Positions 1-5,126 of a stretch of DNA of 5,126 nucleotides are shown here, piece by piece. The DNA lies in NCBI GenBank assembly GCA_002311315.1, contig DBZZ01000042.1, positions 1-5,126 of the forward strand, written 5' to 3'. Each line of letters starts with the position of its first letter. The stretch's first letter is position 1. The notes below the pieces were generated by a model. That model searched no databases. It was not told the DNA's origin and saw nothing but the letters and a program-made list of their open reading frames with translations. Both the position numbers and the translations under genes were made by a program. This DNA is from Methylococcaceae bacterium UBA1147. GTDB lineage: Bacteria; Pseudomonadota; Gammaproteobacteria; Methylococcales; UBA1147.

Positions 1-9
1 AAGGCGTTA

Positions 10-29
10 GGGGAATGCGGGGCTTTTTT
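10..29 (+). terminator. Possible right half of a rho-independent terminator at the window edge
   Basis: A G-rich run ending in GGGGC is followed directly by six T, which is the usual look of the descending arm and U-tract of an intrinsic terminator. The matching left arm (ending in GCCCC) would lie before the first base, so the hairpin cannot be confirmed. If real, it would end a plus-strand gene lying to the left of the window. The six T alone are weak evidence. Confidence 0.2.
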
Positions 30-181
30 CGTGCAAAGTAAAAGTAAGGAACGCATCTCCCCCCTGCGCACATGACGTACATTGTCCCTTGGCCGCCGCC
101 GGCCTTGTGGGCTCCCACGTGTTTCTCCGTTTCCCTTTCCAGTCGGCGTTTTACCAAATTATTAATCGGTTCTTCTTCTAT

Positions 182-325
182 TTATTTTTTTGCCCCCTTA
201 CTTTTTTCCATCTGTCGATCTCTATCAAACATACTAGCATCGTAAGAAGCAGGGTCGCCGCACCCGATCAACCCAATGAGTAATGCCATAAGTACGCCTA
301 ATTTCAATTTATAATGAAAGTTCAC
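182..325 (-). CDS. Small hypothetical lipoprotein, GTG start
   Basis: This encodes 47 residues with a bacterial lipoprotein signal peptide: basic N-terminus (K6, K8), a hydrophobic stretch at about 9-20, and the lipobox L19-I20-G21-C22. Cleavage before C22 and lipidation would leave a mature peptide of only 26 residues, polar and charged, ending in a lysine-rich tail. Residue +2 is Gly rather than Asp, so by the usual Lol rule it should go to the outer membrane. The GTG at 325 is preferred because AAGGAGA stands 8-9 bases upstream. An in-frame ATG at 367 would add 14 residues, but it lies inside the predicted promoter. The gene appears monocistronic, with no terminator seen after it. I do not recognise the family. 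It shares the short-lipoprotein form of LptM (YifL) or entericidins, but not their sequence. No function is assigned. Confidence 0.6.
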   Translation of the reverse strand: MNFHYKLKLGVLMALLIGLIGCGDPASYDASMFDRDRQMEKSKGAKK

Positions 326-333
326 CAGTGAAA

Positions 334-340
334 TCTCCTT
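334..340 (-). promoter_or_regulatory. Ribosome binding site of the small lipoprotein
   Basis: On the minus strand this reads AAGGAGA, a near-perfect Shine-Dalgarno sequence, 8 bases before the GTG at 325. It decides the start in favour of GTG over the in-frame ATG at 367, which has no comparable site. Confidence 0.65.
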
Positions 341-356
341 TTTTACGCTGTGAAAG

Positions 357-386
357 ATAACATACATAATGTATATTTCGTGTCAA
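357..386 (-). promoter_or_regulatory. Sigma70-type promoter for the small lipoprotein
   Basis: On the minus strand a perfect TTGACA -35 box (381-386) is followed after 18 bases by TGTTAT (357-362), which matches four of six -10 positions. TATGTT at 16-base spacing is an alternative. Transcription would begin near 350, leaving a leader of about 25 bases that carries the ribosome site. The surrounding DNA is very A+T rich, which fits a promoter but also raises the chance of accidental matches. Confidence 0.5.
362..374. promoter_or_regulatory. Operator-like palindrome over the lipoprotein promoter
   Basis: ATACAT and ATGTAT form a perfect inverted repeat around one central A. It fills the spacer and reaches the first base of the -10 box of the predicted lipoprotein promoter, which is where a repressor would block RNA polymerase. 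The match is seen directly. Its use as an operator is inference, and 6-bp arms made mainly of A and T can arise by chance in such A+T-rich DNA. Confidence 0.3.
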
Positions 387-825
387 TATTTCTACTAAGT
401 GTATATAATAACCTAAATGTTTGTTGACTAATAATGCGATTATGTCCTACAACCATTAACAAGAGTCATTAGTGTTGATTGGCCGTTGCCTCTCTGCCAA
501 TAGCTCGATGGATCTCATTCCTAAGCACCTTTCCGGCTTGGGTGATTCAGTGGTGCGGTAGGTTGGCCGGCGGCAGATTCCGCGTGGATTTAAACTACTC
601 CTGAACTTGATCGGTTTCAACTGTATCTATGGTTAAGTCGGTCCTACCAATTGTCCAACTCCCTCATTTCAGGTGAACAATCTGGGCCTGTTCATCATCG
701 TTGTGATCGGCTCCCTGCCGATAAGCAAGAACTTGGCCGTCTCCTCATCCACTTATCCAGGATTTGAATCCCTAACGAATCAATAATTCTCCAGAGGAAA
801 TCTTCATTTGTATTCTGACGTGAAA
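387..825. other. Intergenic stretch with no intact gene
   Basis: About 440 bases between two minus-strand genes. The right part (387-480) is A+T rich promoter-proximal DNA. The middle shows only small inverted repeats, such as ATTGGC at 478-483 with GCCAAT at 496-501. The part near 664-750 reads like broken coding sequence and is listed separately. No terminator with a U-tract is visible downstream of ybiT (minus strand, below 826), nor any tRNA. A plus-strand GTG frame at 673-786 is open for 37 residues but lacks a ribosome site. Confidence 0.5.
664..750 (-). pseudogene. Possible frameshifted C-terminal gene remnant
   Basis: On the minus strand two frames give protein-like text that joins well if one frameshift is allowed near 728-732. 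The first reads VDEETAKFL from a GTG at about 752. The second continues LAYRQGADHNDDEQAQIVHL and K, ending at TGA (664-666). Together they would make a hydrophilic, acidic C-terminal tail of about 30 residues with mainly G or C at third positions. There is no ribosome site and no intact longer frame. The opposite strand is also open here and gives a hydrophobic reading, so coding direction is not proven. I do not recognise the family. This could equally be chance. Confidence 0.2.
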
Positions 826-2442
826 TTATCTGGCGTTAACGACTTTTTTCCCTGTATCCATCTGACTCGTTAAATATTCCTCATAGGTGCCATGGAAATC
901 CACCAGTTGCTGATCTTTGATTTCGATAATGCGCGTAGCCAGTGATGAAACGAATTCACGGTCGTGGCTAACAAAGATCAATGTCCCTTGATAATGCTCG
1001 AGTGCCAGGTTCAACGCTTCGATGGCTTCCATGTCTAAGTGATTGGTTGGTTCGTCCATGATCAGTACGTTGTTTTCTAACATCATCAACTTGCCAAACA
1101 GCAATCGGTTCTTCTCTCCACCAGAACAGACTTTGACCGGTTTAGTAAAATCTTCCGTAGAAAACAATAGACGTCCCAGGGTGGCACGCACGATCTGATC
1201 ATTGTGACGGGGTTTACGCCACTGACTCATCCAGTCAAATAAATTCAGGTCACAATTGAATTCAACAGTGTTGTCCTGAGGGCAGTACCCCTGCGTTGCG
1301 TTTTCAGCCCATTTCACGGTACCGCTATTGGCCCTGAGTTCATTCAAGAGGCAGCGAAGAAAGGTGGTTTTACCGGCACCGTTCTCACCGATCACCGCAA
1401 GGCGAGTGCCAGCCGCCAGGATCATGTGACCGTTACTGAACAGGACCTCATTATCGAAGCCATGTCCTATCTCTTCCAGCGTCAATGCTAATCGGTGGAG
1501 CTTCTTTTCCTGATTAAAGCGAATGAAAGGGCTGACTCGACTGGAGGCCTTAATCTCTTCCAGTTTTATTTTTTCAATTTGCTTGGCGCGTGATGTCGCC
1601 TGTTTGGCTTTTGATGCATTGGCCGAGAAGCGGCTGACGAACTGCTGTAAGTCGGCGATCTGTGCTGACTTTTTGGCGTTTTCTGATTGCAGGCGCTGGC
1701 GAGCTAGGGTAGACGCGGTCATGAAATCATCGTAGTTACCGGGGTAGACGCGCAATTCACCATAGTCAATATCTGCTATATGGGTGCAGACAGCATTTAG
1801 AAAGTGGCGGTCATGAGAGATGATGACCATAGTGCTTTTGCGTTCGTTGAGTACGGACTCCAACCAGCGAATGGTATTGATATCCAGGTTGTTGGTCGGT
1901 TCGTCCAGTAGAAGAATATCCGGATTCGAGAACAGGGCTTGGGCAAGCAGGACCCTGAGTTTCCATCCTGGAGCAACCTCGCTCATGAGACCATCATGCA
2001 TTTCTACTTCAATCCCTGCGCTCATGAGTAACTCACCGGCACGACTTTCGGCGCTATAGCCATCCATTTCGCCAAACTTGATCTCCAAGTCAGCGACTTT
2101 CATGCCGTCGTCTTCAGACATCTCAGGTAGCGCGTAGAGACGATCTCGCTCCTGTTTGACTGCCCATAATTCTGCGTGGCCCATGATGACGGTATTGATC
2201 ACGCTGTATTCTTCAAAGGCAAATTGGTCCTGGTGTAATGTACCCAGACGTTCGTTTGGTGTGATTGAAACGTTGCCGGAAGTCGGTTCTAGGTTGCCAT
2301 CCAGAATTTTCATGAATGTGGATTTACCACAGCCATTGGCGCCAATAAGGCCATATCGATTGCCACCATCAAATCTGACTGAAATATTTTCAAATAAAGG
2401 CTTGACGCCAAACTGCATGGTGATGTTTGAAGTAGAGATCAA
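826..2442 (-). CDS. ybiT: ABC-F family ATPase YbiT (ribosome-associated), TTG start
   Basis: This is a 538-residue soluble twin-ABC ATPase with no membrane segments. ABC-F proteins bind the ribosomal E site and use ATP to help translation at stalled or difficult sites; the exact role of YbiT is less settled than that of EttA. Domain 1 has Walker A GANGCGKST (34-42), a divergent signature around VAPGWKLRV (155-163) and Walker B ILLLDEPTNNLD (176-187) with H-loop SHDRH (209-213). A charged linker (PtIM, about 232-317) follows. Domain 2 has Walker A GENGAGKTT (352-360), signature CSGGEKNR (439-446), Walker B VLIMDEPTNHLD (459-470) and SHDRE (492-496). The N-terminus, ISTSNITMQFG, matches E. coli YbiT closely. 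The TTG at 2442 is chosen because AGGA lies 8 bases upstream and it aligns with the E. coli start. Another TTG, at 2466, has no good ribosome site. It is transcribed divergently from yaiI. Confidence 0.96.
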   Translation of the reverse strand: MISTSNITMQFGVKPLFENISVRFDGGNRYGLIGANGCGKSTFMKILDGNLEPTSGNVSITPNERLGTLHQDQFAFEEYSVINTVIMGHAELWAVKQERDRLYALPEMSEDDGMKVADLEIKFGEMDGYSAESRAGELLMSAGIEVEMHDGLMSEVAPGWKLRVLLAQALFSNPDILLLDEPTNNLDINTIRWLESVLNERKSTMVIISHDRHFLNAVCTHIADIDYGELRVYPGNYDDFMTASTLARQRLQSENAKKSAQIADLQQFVSRFSANASKAKQATSRAKQIEKIKLEEIKASSRVSPFIRFNQEKKLHRLALTLEEIGHGFDNEVLFSNGHMILAAGTRLAVIGENGAGKTTFLRCLLNELRANSGTVKWAENATQGYCPQDNTVEFNCDLNLFDWMSQWRKPRHNDQIVRATLGRLLFSTEDFTKPVKVCSGGEKNRLLFGKLMMLENNVLIMDEPTNHLDMEAIEALNLALEHYQGTLIFVSHDREFVSSLATRIIEIKDQQLVDFHGTYEEYLTSQMDTGKKVVNAR

Positions 2443-2450
2443 CGTAAAAT

Positions 2451-2454
2451 TCCT
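2451..2454 (-). promoter_or_regulatory. Ribosome binding site that fixes the ybiT TTG start
   Basis: On the minus strand CAGGA stands 8 bases before the TTG at 2442. The in-frame TTG at 2466, which would add eight residues, has no purine-rich site at a proper distance. The shorter start also agrees with the E. coli YbiT N-terminus. Confidence 0.6.
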
Positions 2455-2489
2455 GAGTAAGTACAAATGGGGTTCTTAAAAGGGAGCGT

Positions 2490-2518
2490 ACTATAGGCGT
2501 TTGTGGTAAAGACGTCGA
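2490..2518 (-). promoter_or_regulatory. Likely sigma70 promoter of ybiT
   Basis: On the minus strand TCGACG (2513-2518, four of six -35 positions) is followed after exactly 17 bases by TATAGT (2490-2495, five of six -10 positions). Transcription would start near 2483, about 40 bases before the TTG start codon. It lies in the divergent region shared with yaiI. I found no equally good plus-strand promoter for yaiI. Confidence 0.45.
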
Positions 2519-2655
2519 GTTAAACTGCGAATAAGGTTTATCATTAAATATTCTTCAATACGAAGATAGAAGCAATCGGCGATTAACGTTACCGGCGTGT
2601 GATTCTGGTGTAGCGGAGGCGGATTATTGGCTCTTGTTTCGGCGTTCTGCATTCG

Positions 2656-2662
2656 GGAGGAG
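2656..2662 (+). promoter_or_regulatory. Ribosome binding site of yaiI
   Basis: GGAGGAG is a strong Shine-Dalgarno sequence ending 10 bases before the ATG at 2673. It supports that ATG over the in-frame TTG at 2634, which lies upstream of the site and would add 13 residues absent from E. coli YaiI. Confidence 0.65.
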
Positions 2663-2672
2663 AAACGATAGT

Positions 2673-3128
2673 ATGAAAATATGGGTCGATGCGGATGCTT
2701 GTCCTGCGGTCATTAAAGATATTCTGTTTAGGGCGGCTGAGCGTACAAGGGTTCAATTAACGCTGGTTGCTAATCAGGCCGTGCCGATACCGCCGTCACG
2801 TCACATTGACATGATTCAAGTACGCTCAGGTTTCGACGCTGCAGACAATGAGATAGTCAAACGGCTAGGCAGAGGTGATTTGGTCATTACGAGTGATATT
2901 CCTTTGGCATCGGAAGTGATCGACAAAGGAGGCTATGCCCTCAATCCTAGGGGAGAGCTTTATACAACTGATAACATTAAAGAGCGGTTAAATATGAGGG
3001 ACTTTCTAGCGACGCTACGAGCCAGTGGCGTACAGACGGGCGGACCTTTAACCCTAAGCCAAAGTGATCGGAAAAATTTTGCAAATCAACTCGACCAATT
3101 CCTCACCAAACATTTAAAAGATCGCTAA
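2673..3128 (+). CDS. yaiI: YaiI/YqxD family protein (UPF0178, DUF188, PIN-like)
   Basis: This encodes 151 residues, the normal family length, with no signal peptide or membrane segment, so it should be cytoplasmic. Family motifs appear in order: WVDADACP at 4-11, GFDAADNEIV at 53-62, GDLVITSDIPLA at 68-79, ALNPRGELYT at 89-98 and MRDFLATLRASGVQTGGP at 108-125. These match E. coli YaiI very closely. The family belongs to the wider PIN-like fold, and the conserved acidic residues (D6, D8, the DN of motif two and the D of TSD) are in keeping with a metal-binding nuclease-like site. No substrate has been firmly established, so nuclease activity is inference. It is divergent from ybiT and followed by a long gap, so it is probably transcribed alone. 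No clear terminator follows it, only the loopless palindrome ACCAGCTGGT at 3154-3163. Confidence 0.93.
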   Translation: MKIWVDADACPAVIKDILFRAAERTRVQLTLVANQAVPIPPSRHIDMIQVRSGFDAADNEIVKRLGRGDLVITSDIPLASEVIDKGGYALNPRGELYTTDNIKERLNMRDFLATLRASGVQTGGPLTLSQSDRKNFANQLDQFLTKHLKDR

Positions 3129-3237
3129 TAGGGGTCGTAAAAAGTAGCTAAAGACCAGCTGGTGATCGGCGTTGGTAGGCCGTGTAACCGCGTTATTGGG
3201 GTTTCAATCAAAAACACCGAAACAATGCTCTTCGTGA

Positions 3238-3402
3238 CTTTTCCGTCCGGGCCGCGGAACAGCGAAGCAATCCATCGCTATCCAACCAGTCTCTGGACTG
3301 AAACATTCTGTCGCCGGTGATGAACCCTTGTTTGTCGATAGTCCAGGCGGCGGGTCATCTGTGCGGTTGAACAACGTTAGACTGGGTAATGAAAAGATAT
3401 AA
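3238..3402 (+). pseudogene. Possible remnant: C-terminal coding piece without a start
   Basis: After a TGA at 3235-3237 this plus frame is open for 54 codons to TAA at 3400-3402. Its second half reads like a real protein end, for example EPLFVDSPGGGSSVRLNN, then VRLGNEKI. It contains no ATG and no ribosome site before an alternative start, so it would be the tail of a gene whose front has been lost or shifted. I do not recognise the family. A chance open frame is quite possible at this length. Confidence 0.2.
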
Positions 3403-3468
3403 AACAACTCGAAAAGAGCTGGGGACGAGTCAGTAAACACGCTGTCGCGTGGGGTATGATGATCCTTG

Positions 3469-3723
3469 ATGAACACTCCTGTAGGAGAGCTGGTAACGGA
3501 AGCAACACTTTTCTGTTTGGGTGCTGACGCTAGCCTTCATCCAGACGGGCAGCAAAATGCACGAACAATAACGCCATACTGCGATCAGTATTGCGGGTGG
3601 GCAACCGCCGGTTTTGTTTCAGCTATGGGAGAAGGTGTTATTCAAAACGCAGACCTGGGAATAATGAATCACCTTGAACCAACCGATGGTCGAGTTCGCA
3701 CGGGTCGGTCGACTTCCACATGA
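3469..3723 (+). CDS. Doubtful small hypothetical ORF before the monooxygenase gene
   Basis: From ATG at 3469 this would encode 84 residues. It contains a cysteine cluster (ITPYCDQYCGW around residues 35-45), followed by a plausible segment AGFVSAMGEGVIQNADLGIM. There is no Shine-Dalgarno sequence before the ATG; the purine-rich AGGAGAG at 3483-3489 lies inside the frame. The last residues become rich in Ser, Thr and Arg, while the next frame in the same place reads better (QPMVEFARVGRLPHDTEQDI) and ends at TAA directly before the monooxygenase ATG. This suggests a frameshifted remnant rather than an intact gene. No family is recognised. Confidence 0.2.
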   Translation: MNTPVGELVTEATLFCLGADASLHPDGQQNARTITPYCDQYCGWATAGFVSAMGEGVIQNADLGIMNHLEPTDGRVRTGRSTST

Positions 3724-3741
3724 TACCGAGCAGGATATTCC

Positions 3742-3748
3742 GGAAAAG
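3742..3748 (+). promoter_or_regulatory. Weak ribosome binding site of the monooxygenase gene
   Basis: GGAAAAG lies 3 to 9 bases before the ATG at 3752. It is a poor Shine-Dalgarno match. TAA ends one upstream frame at 3749-3751, directly abutting ATG, and another upstream frame ends in a TGA at 3753-3755 that overlaps the start codon as ATGA. Translation could therefore depend partly on ribosomes finishing an upstream frame, if such a frame is translated. Confidence 0.35.
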
Positions 3749-3751
3749 TAA

Positions 3752-5068
3752 ATGAAGGATGATGAATACAGTTCACGCTATTGCGTGGTCGGCGCGGGTG
3801 CAGCAGGCCTTGCGGTGGCAAAAAACTTCAGGGAGAAAGGGATCCCCTTTGATGTAATCGAAAGGCACGCGGGCGTTGCAGGGTTATGGGGTTACGGACG
3901 GTCCTACAGTGCAATCTACAAGTCCACGCGGCTTATTTCGTCCCGGTCGATGTCTGAATTCCGTGATTTCCCGATGGATAAAAGCCTGCCTGATTATCCG
4001 GGACAAGAGGCAGTATTCCGTTACTTTAATGCTTATGCGGATGCTTTTAGTCTCCGTCAGTCCATTGCATTCAACACCGAAATCACAAGCGCGACCCGGT
4101 CTGGAAATTTCTGGGACATCCGTCTGCAGTCGGGTGAAATGCGCCGTTATCGGGGGCTTGTTCTGGCCAGCGGCGTAACCTGGGATCCCAAAGTGCCGGA
4201 TTTGAAGGGCGAGTTCAACGGGGATACTCTGCATTCGGTGAACTACAAGGAACCGGACCGGTTCGTGGATAAAAAGGTTCTGGTCATCGGGGGAGGAAAC
4301 TCGGGATTCGATATCGCCGCGGAACTGGGGCGGCATACCCGCCAAACCTTCATCAGCGTTCGTCGAGGATATCACTTCATTCCCAGGTATGTCTTTGGAA
4401 TACCTTCAGACCAGTTCGGGGAATTTTCGACCAGGATGGGGACGCCACTTGTCGTTCGTCAATTTCTTAACCAGTTGATCGTGCGGTTGCAATTGGGGAA
4501 TCCGGTGAAACTGGGATTACCGAAACCGAACCACCGGATGTTTGAATCGCATCCGATTATCAATGCCGAAGTGCTGGACGAAATTCGGAAGGGCAATGTT
4601 ACGGCAAAAGCCGATGTCCGGGAGTTGCGCGGAACAAAGGTGCTTTTTGCCGACGGGTCGGAGGAAGTTGTTGACAGCATCATCTACGCGACCGGGTACC
4701 GTATTTCGTACCCCTATATTGATCAGTCGCATCTGAATGGCCCTAGCGGCAAACCCAATTTTTACCTGCATCTGTTTCATCCGATATACGACAACCTTTT
4801 CACGGTCGGGATGATTCAGCCCGCAAGCGGCGTCTGGAGTCTCATGGACGATCAGGCCCGCCTGATCAGTGCCTATATTCAGGCGGCCAATTCAGCAGGA
4901 AGCATTGCAGCCATGCAGTTCGACAGGACAAAGGCTGGACCGCAACCCGACATGAGCGGCGGCATCCGCTACATCGATTCTGAAAGGCACTTTACCGAAG
5001 TCGATCATACCGCTTACCGCAGACACCTTGAACGTCATCTTCAAGTGTTGGAAAAACCGGCCGCCTGA
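3752..5068 (+). CDS. Flavin-containing monooxygenase (class B, FMO type)
   Basis: This is a complete 438-residue FAD and NADPH dependent monooxygenase, which would insert one oxygen atom into a soft nucleophile such as an amine or sulfide. The FAD-binding Rossmann motif GAGAAG is at 14-19, with E37 closing the second strand. The FMO fingerprint FxGxxxHxxxY is F155-N-G157 to H161 and Y165. It ends in Tyr, as in FMO and N-hydroxylating enzymes, rather than the Trp of Baeyer-Villiger enzymes. The NADPH motif GGGNSG is at 180-185, with R204/R205 likely near the phosphate, and ATGY at 313-316 is the conserved linker. No signal peptide is present, so it is cytoplasmic. The start is firm because TAA (3749-3751) stands in frame immediately before ATG; the ribosome site is weak (GGAAAAG at 3742-3748). 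TGA is followed at once by TAA. The substrate cannot be read from sequence. GGG, CGG and CCG codons are commoner than in ybiT, hinting at transfer. Confidence 0.93.
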   Translation: MKDDEYSSRYCVVGAGAAGLAVAKNFREKGIPFDVIERHAGVAGLWGYGRSYSAIYKSTRLISSRSMSEFRDFPMDKSLPDYPGQEAVFRYFNAYADAFSLRQSIAFNTEITSATRSGNFWDIRLQSGEMRRYRGLVLASGVTWDPKVPDLKGEFNGDTLHSVNYKEPDRFVDKKVLVIGGGNSGFDIAAELGRHTRQTFISVRRGYHFIPRYVFGIPSDQFGEFSTRMGTPLVVRQFLNQLIVRLQLGNPVKLGLPKPNHRMFESHPIINAEVLDEIRKGNVTAKADVRELRGTKVLFADGSEEVVDSIIYATGYRISYPYIDQSHLNGPSGKPNFYLHLFHPIYDNLFTVGMIQPASGVWSLMDDQARLISAYIQAANSAGSIAAMQFDRTKAGPQPDMSGGIRYIDSERHFTEVDHTAYRRHLERHLQVLEKPAA

Positions 5069-5126
5069 TAAATCAAATTCTTTCTGGAATCTACTCCCCG
5101 GGATTGCGAATCCAACGGAGCGACTC

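Larger units (their letters stand above)
3129..3751. other. Weakly coding tract between yaiI and the monooxygenase gene
   Basis: These 620 bases hold no recognisable complete gene. Several frames give short protein-like stretches that stop or shift: plus 3238-3402, plus 3469-3723 and a short plus frame ending at 3751. On the minus strand a frame covering 3204-3476 is open for 90 residues, but its composition is unlike a natural protein and it has no ribosome site. The pattern suggests a decayed gene or genes. No repeat, insertion-sequence end or tRNA is visible that would mark a mobile element. No convincing promoter for the monooxygenase gene was found. Confidence 0.45.

Noticed and set aside
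1..75. Open frame from the left edge ending at TGA (possible C-terminus of an upstream gene)
   Set aside because: It has only 24 codons, another frame is also open nearby, and it contains the terminator-like run. There is nothing to choose it over chance.
1..82. Minus-strand frame open to the left edge from ATG at 82
   Set aside because: Only 27 codons are visible, with a weak ribosome site and unnatural composition.
89..283. Plus-strand 64-residue frame
   Set aside because: It overlaps the better supported lipoprotein gene antisense, lacks a ribosome site, and has a Phe- and Ser-rich composition that comes from T-rich DNA.
508..561. Short plus-strand frame MDLIPKHLSGLGDSVVR
   Set aside because: It is seventeen codons with no ribosome site and no link to a neighbouring gene.
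760..771. GGATTTGAATCC, resembling a tRNA T-arm on the minus strand
   Set aside because: No anticodon arm, acceptor stem or CCA end can be fitted around it. It is a small inverted repeat only.
1523..2479. Plus-strand frames opposite ybiT
   Set aside because: They are shadows of the strongly conserved minus-strand ybiT gene.
3154..3163. ACCAGCTGGT palindrome after yaiI, considered as a terminator
   Set aside because: It has no loop and no following U-tract, and ten-base palindromes are expected by chance.
3204..3476. Minus-strand 90-residue frame between yaiI and the monooxygenase gene
   Set aside because: It has no ribosome site and an odd composition with no recognisable motif. Plus-strand readings of the same bases look equally or more protein-like.
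3876..4780. Several frames of 64-163 residues inside the monooxygenase gene, both strands
   Set aside because: They are shadows of the monooxygenase coding frame, whose motifs span the whole region.
5101..5113. GGATT-GCG-AATCC hairpin after the monooxygenase gene
   Set aside because: The stem is five pairs, with no U-tract following, so it is not a convincing terminator.

Overview
This window looks like chromosomal DNA from a gammaproteobacterium. The strongest evidence is an ABC-F ATPase that aligns almost without gaps to Escherichia coli YbiT, and a UPF0178 protein very close to E. coli YaiI. Genus cannot be told from the sequence. Mixed base composition and long, poorly coding gaps suggest an environmental species with a patchy gene order; that is inference.

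Layout: Bases 1-181 have no convincing gene, although the left edge may hold the right arm of a terminator. Bases 182-325 (minus) encode a 47-residue lipoprotein that starts with GTG and has its own promoter, ribosome site and a palindrome over the promoter. Bases 387-825 are mostly non-coding, with a possible frameshifted remnant on the minus strand. Bases 826-2442 (minus) are ybiT, starting at TTG. Bases 2443-2672 form a divergent intergenic region with a likely ybiT promoter. Bases 2673-3128 (plus) are yaiI. Bases 3129-3751 contain short open stretches that look like broken gene pieces. Bases 3752-5068 (plus) are a complete class B flavin-containing monooxygenase. The last 58 bases hold nothing clear.

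The genes do not form one pathway. YbiT acts on ribosomes, YaiI is a conserved PIN-like protein of unknown role, the lipoprotein sits in the envelope, and the monooxygenase is a metabolic enzyme. The monooxygenase uses more GGG, CGG and CCG codons than ybiT and yaiI and sits next to apparent gene debris. It may therefore be a later arrival. I see no CRISPR array, insertion sequence, tRNA or rRNA, and no clear sign of a new multi-gene system. The least explained parts are the small lipoprotein with its operator-like palindrome and the degraded tract before the monooxygenase.
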